Of a stretch of 64,000 bases of DNA, positions 62,664-64,000 are shown piece after piece. The position numbers and the translations under genes were made by a program. The notes under the pieces are model-generated. The model searched no databases. It worked only from the letters and a program-made list of their open reading frames with translations, and was not told the origin of the DNA. Position 1 is the first letter of the stretch, and each line of letters opens with the position of its first letter. Source of the stretch: Candidatus Eiseniibacteriota bacterium (GTDB taxonomy: Bacteria; Eisenbacteria; RBG-16-71-46; CAIMUX01); assembly GCA_903844735.1 (NCBI GenBank), contig CAIMUX010000119.1:1-64000 (forward strand), in the 5' to 3' direction.

Positions 62664-64000
62664 TCAACGCAGGGGCGGGGCCTCCGACTGGAGCTGGGCC
62701 AGCGAAGCCTGAAGCAGCGACGGCTGGAACTGCTCCAGCACCTGCCCCGCAAGCAGGACCTTCTCCAGCTCCTCAAGGCTCCTCGACCAGTCAGTGAACT
62801 GCTCCATATCCGAAGGCTGGATCGGCTCCGCAGGCACGTTGCGCAGCGCAAGAGGGTTGATGCGGGCGCCATCTTGCACCATCTCGTAGTGAAGGTGCGG
62901 TCCGGTCGCCAAGCCGGTGCTGCCGACATAGCCGATGACCTGACCCTGGGAAACGCGGGACCCGGCGCGCAAACCGGTGGCGATGCGGCTGAGATGGCCA
63001 TACCTCGTCGTAGTGCCGCCGGCATGGCGGATCTCCACGTACCGACCGTAATCCCCTTTCCACCCGGCGATGGCGACACCACCGTCCGCCACCGCCACCA
63101 CCGGCGTGCCCGTGGCCGCGGCGTAGTCAATGCCGTTGTGCGGGCGGAAAATCTTTCGGATCGGGTGGAAGCGAGCCTTGGAAAAGTAGGAACTGATGCG
63201 ACGGAACGCCAGCGGTGCCCGGAGGAAGCTCTTCTTGAGGGCCCGTCCCTTCAAGTCGTAGTAGCCGCTCCCAGTCGCTCCCGTGCCGCGATAGGAGACG
63301 GCGACGCCGGCCGCGCACCGGCCTTCGTACCGACCGTAGAGAACATCCCCGTATCCGAGGAAATGGCCGTCGGCGAACCGTTCCTCCACGAGGAGACTGA
63401 AGCGGTCACCCGGCTGCACCTCGGTGAGAAAATCGACGTCATAGGCAAAAACGTCAGCGAACTTGAGGGTCAGGCGGTAGTCGCCCCCGGCATCGCGGAT
63501 GGCATCGTCAACAGTTTGGTCGATCCGCCCCTCGAACTTGCGCAGGCGCACCTCCCGCGCGACCGGCTGCTGCCAGGCCACCAGGGCGTCGCCCCGCACC
63601 TCGTAGACATAAATCTCCTCGGGCGAGAGGGTGAAGGTAAGGCGGCGGAGGAGGCCATACTCGTCCCGTTCCAGAGTAAGGGTCTGGCCCGGCTGCAGCG
63701 CCTTCGGACTGAAAAGGCGGAGTCGGCGCGTGCTTTCCAGAACGCGGCCGATGTCCTGCATGCCGAGACGATTGCGAAGCAGAAGCCCGGAAAAGGTGTC
63801 GCCTCGGCGCACCACGTCCGTGACCGTTTCCCAGCCGGAATCGGATTCGGTGGAGTCGTCGAGAGCGGAAGAGCGGGAGGGGTCAGAGTCGGTGGCGGGT
63901 CGAACCGGATCGGTACGGCGGGCAAAGAAGGGGATCAGGATCACCAGGAGGAGCAGCGGCAGCGACAGCCAGGCGATGCGCAGGCGATGTGCCCGCCACG
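62664..64000 (-). CDS. M23 family murein endopeptidase, 5' end outside window
   Basis: At least 445 residues of an envelope-anchored peptidase. The frame is open to the window edge: AHRLRIAWLSLPLLLLVILIPFF is a membrane anchor that starts upstream of the GTG at 63944. A LysM/OapA-like domain follows (VVRRGDTFSGLLLRNRLGMQDIGRVLE), then a beta domain and the M23 (LytM) domain: FRPHNGIDYAAATGTPVVAVADGGVA (His and Asp zinc ligands), GRYVEIRHAGGTTTRYGHLSRI and TGPHLHYEM (HxH). The zinc site looks complete, so hydrolysis of peptidoglycan cross-links is expected, in contrast to inactive EnvC/NlpD activators. The C-terminal 60 residues are Leu/Glu/Gln-rich helices. Confidence 0.92.
   Translation of the reverse strand, partial: WRAHRLRIAWLSLPLLLLVILIPFFARRTDPVRPATDSDPSRSSALDDSTESDSGWETVTDVVRRGDTFSGLLLRNRLGMQDIGRVLESTRRLRLFSPKALQPGQTLTLERDEYGLLRRLTFTLSPEEIYVYEVRGDALVAWQQPVAREVRLRKFEGRIDQTVDDAIRDAGGDYRLTLKFADVFAYDVDFLTEVQPGDRFSLLVEERFADGHFLGYGDVLYGRYEGRCAAGVAVSYRGTGATGSGYYDLKGRALKKSFLRAPLAFRRISSYFSKARFHPIRKIFRPHNGIDYAAATGTPVVAVADGGVAIAGWKGDYGRYVEIRHAGGTTTRYGHLSRIATGLRAGSRVSQGQVIGYVGSTGLATGPHLHYEMVQDGARINPLALRNVPAEPIQPSDMEQFTDWSRSLEELEKVLLAGQVLEQFQPSLLQASLAQLQSEAPPLR

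Overview
The window is a piece of a high-GC, diderm bacterial chromosome. The envelope genes (outer-membrane beta-barrel, TolC, heptosyltransferase, ExbB/ExbD) and secreted proteins ending in a FlgD-like Ig module with an N-P-F signature point to the FCB side of the tree. 'Candidatus Eisenbacteria', Krumholzibacteriota or Gemmatimonadota-like lineages would fit. This is an inference from gene content; no rRNA gene is present. Almost everything from 2 kb onward is ordinary core and envelope gene content. Most genes are on the minus strand and packed in overlapping (ATGA/GTGA) operons.

Layout. 1-2 kb: the end of a DUF2283-like gene, then 1.1 kb of non-coding DNA with a seven-copy 42-bp tandem repeat and a cluster of GTGAA/TTCAC palindromes, then an unrecognised 231-aa gene with a hairpin terminator. 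2-4.2 kb: a broken sigma-54 activator fragment and an MFS transporter. 4.3-10.4 kb (minus): secA-xerC-hslV-hslU. 10.4-12.5 kb: a decayed region with gene remnants. 12.6-25.4 kb (minus): a CTP-dependent lipid kinase-like protein, a soluble lytic transglycosylase, guaA carrying an in-frame TAG, a secreted M14 carboxypeptidase, ComEC and a secreted HExxH protease. 25.7-34 kb (minus): a MacAB/TolC-type tripartite exporter preceded by ExbB-ExbD-ExbD. 34.2-37.3 kb (plus): a TPR/zinc-ribbon membrane protein and a DUF4388 protein. 37.3-46.8 kb (minus): a WaaF-GmhB fusion, a membrane TPR protein, a peptidase-MA/TolB-propeller/Omp85-barrel fusion, a second lipid-kinase-like protein and a GGDEF protein. 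47.1-54.1 kb (minus): tRNA-Arg, a trpB remnant and the coupled run folD-xseA-xseB-ispA-nadK-recN. 54.3-59 kb (minus): infC-rpmI-rplT-coiled coil-zapA-6S RNA-rny-ymdB. 59.2-64 kb (minus): tRNA-Val, an uncharacterised gene, a PfkB kinase, rsfS, a polyprenyl synthase and an M23 peptidase running off the window.

How the genes work together. Several operons join steps of one process. Examples are protein export and quality control (SecA, HslVU), outer-membrane and LPS biogenesis (the Omp85 fusion with the heptose enzyme fusion), isoprenoid supply (two prenyl synthases), and ribosome, division and RNA-decay housekeeping around infC-zapA-6S-rny.

Most noteworthy points: a well-formed 6S RNA between zapA and rny; infC that can only start at an AUA (or GCC) codon; an amber codon inside guaA; a two-enzyme heptose fusion; a three-module protease/propeller/barrel fusion; a trpB pseudogene abutting tRNA-Arg; and a genome habit of short-period tandem repeats, several of them in frame inside envelope proteins. 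I found no CRISPR array, prophage, insertion sequence or obvious defence or biosynthetic island.
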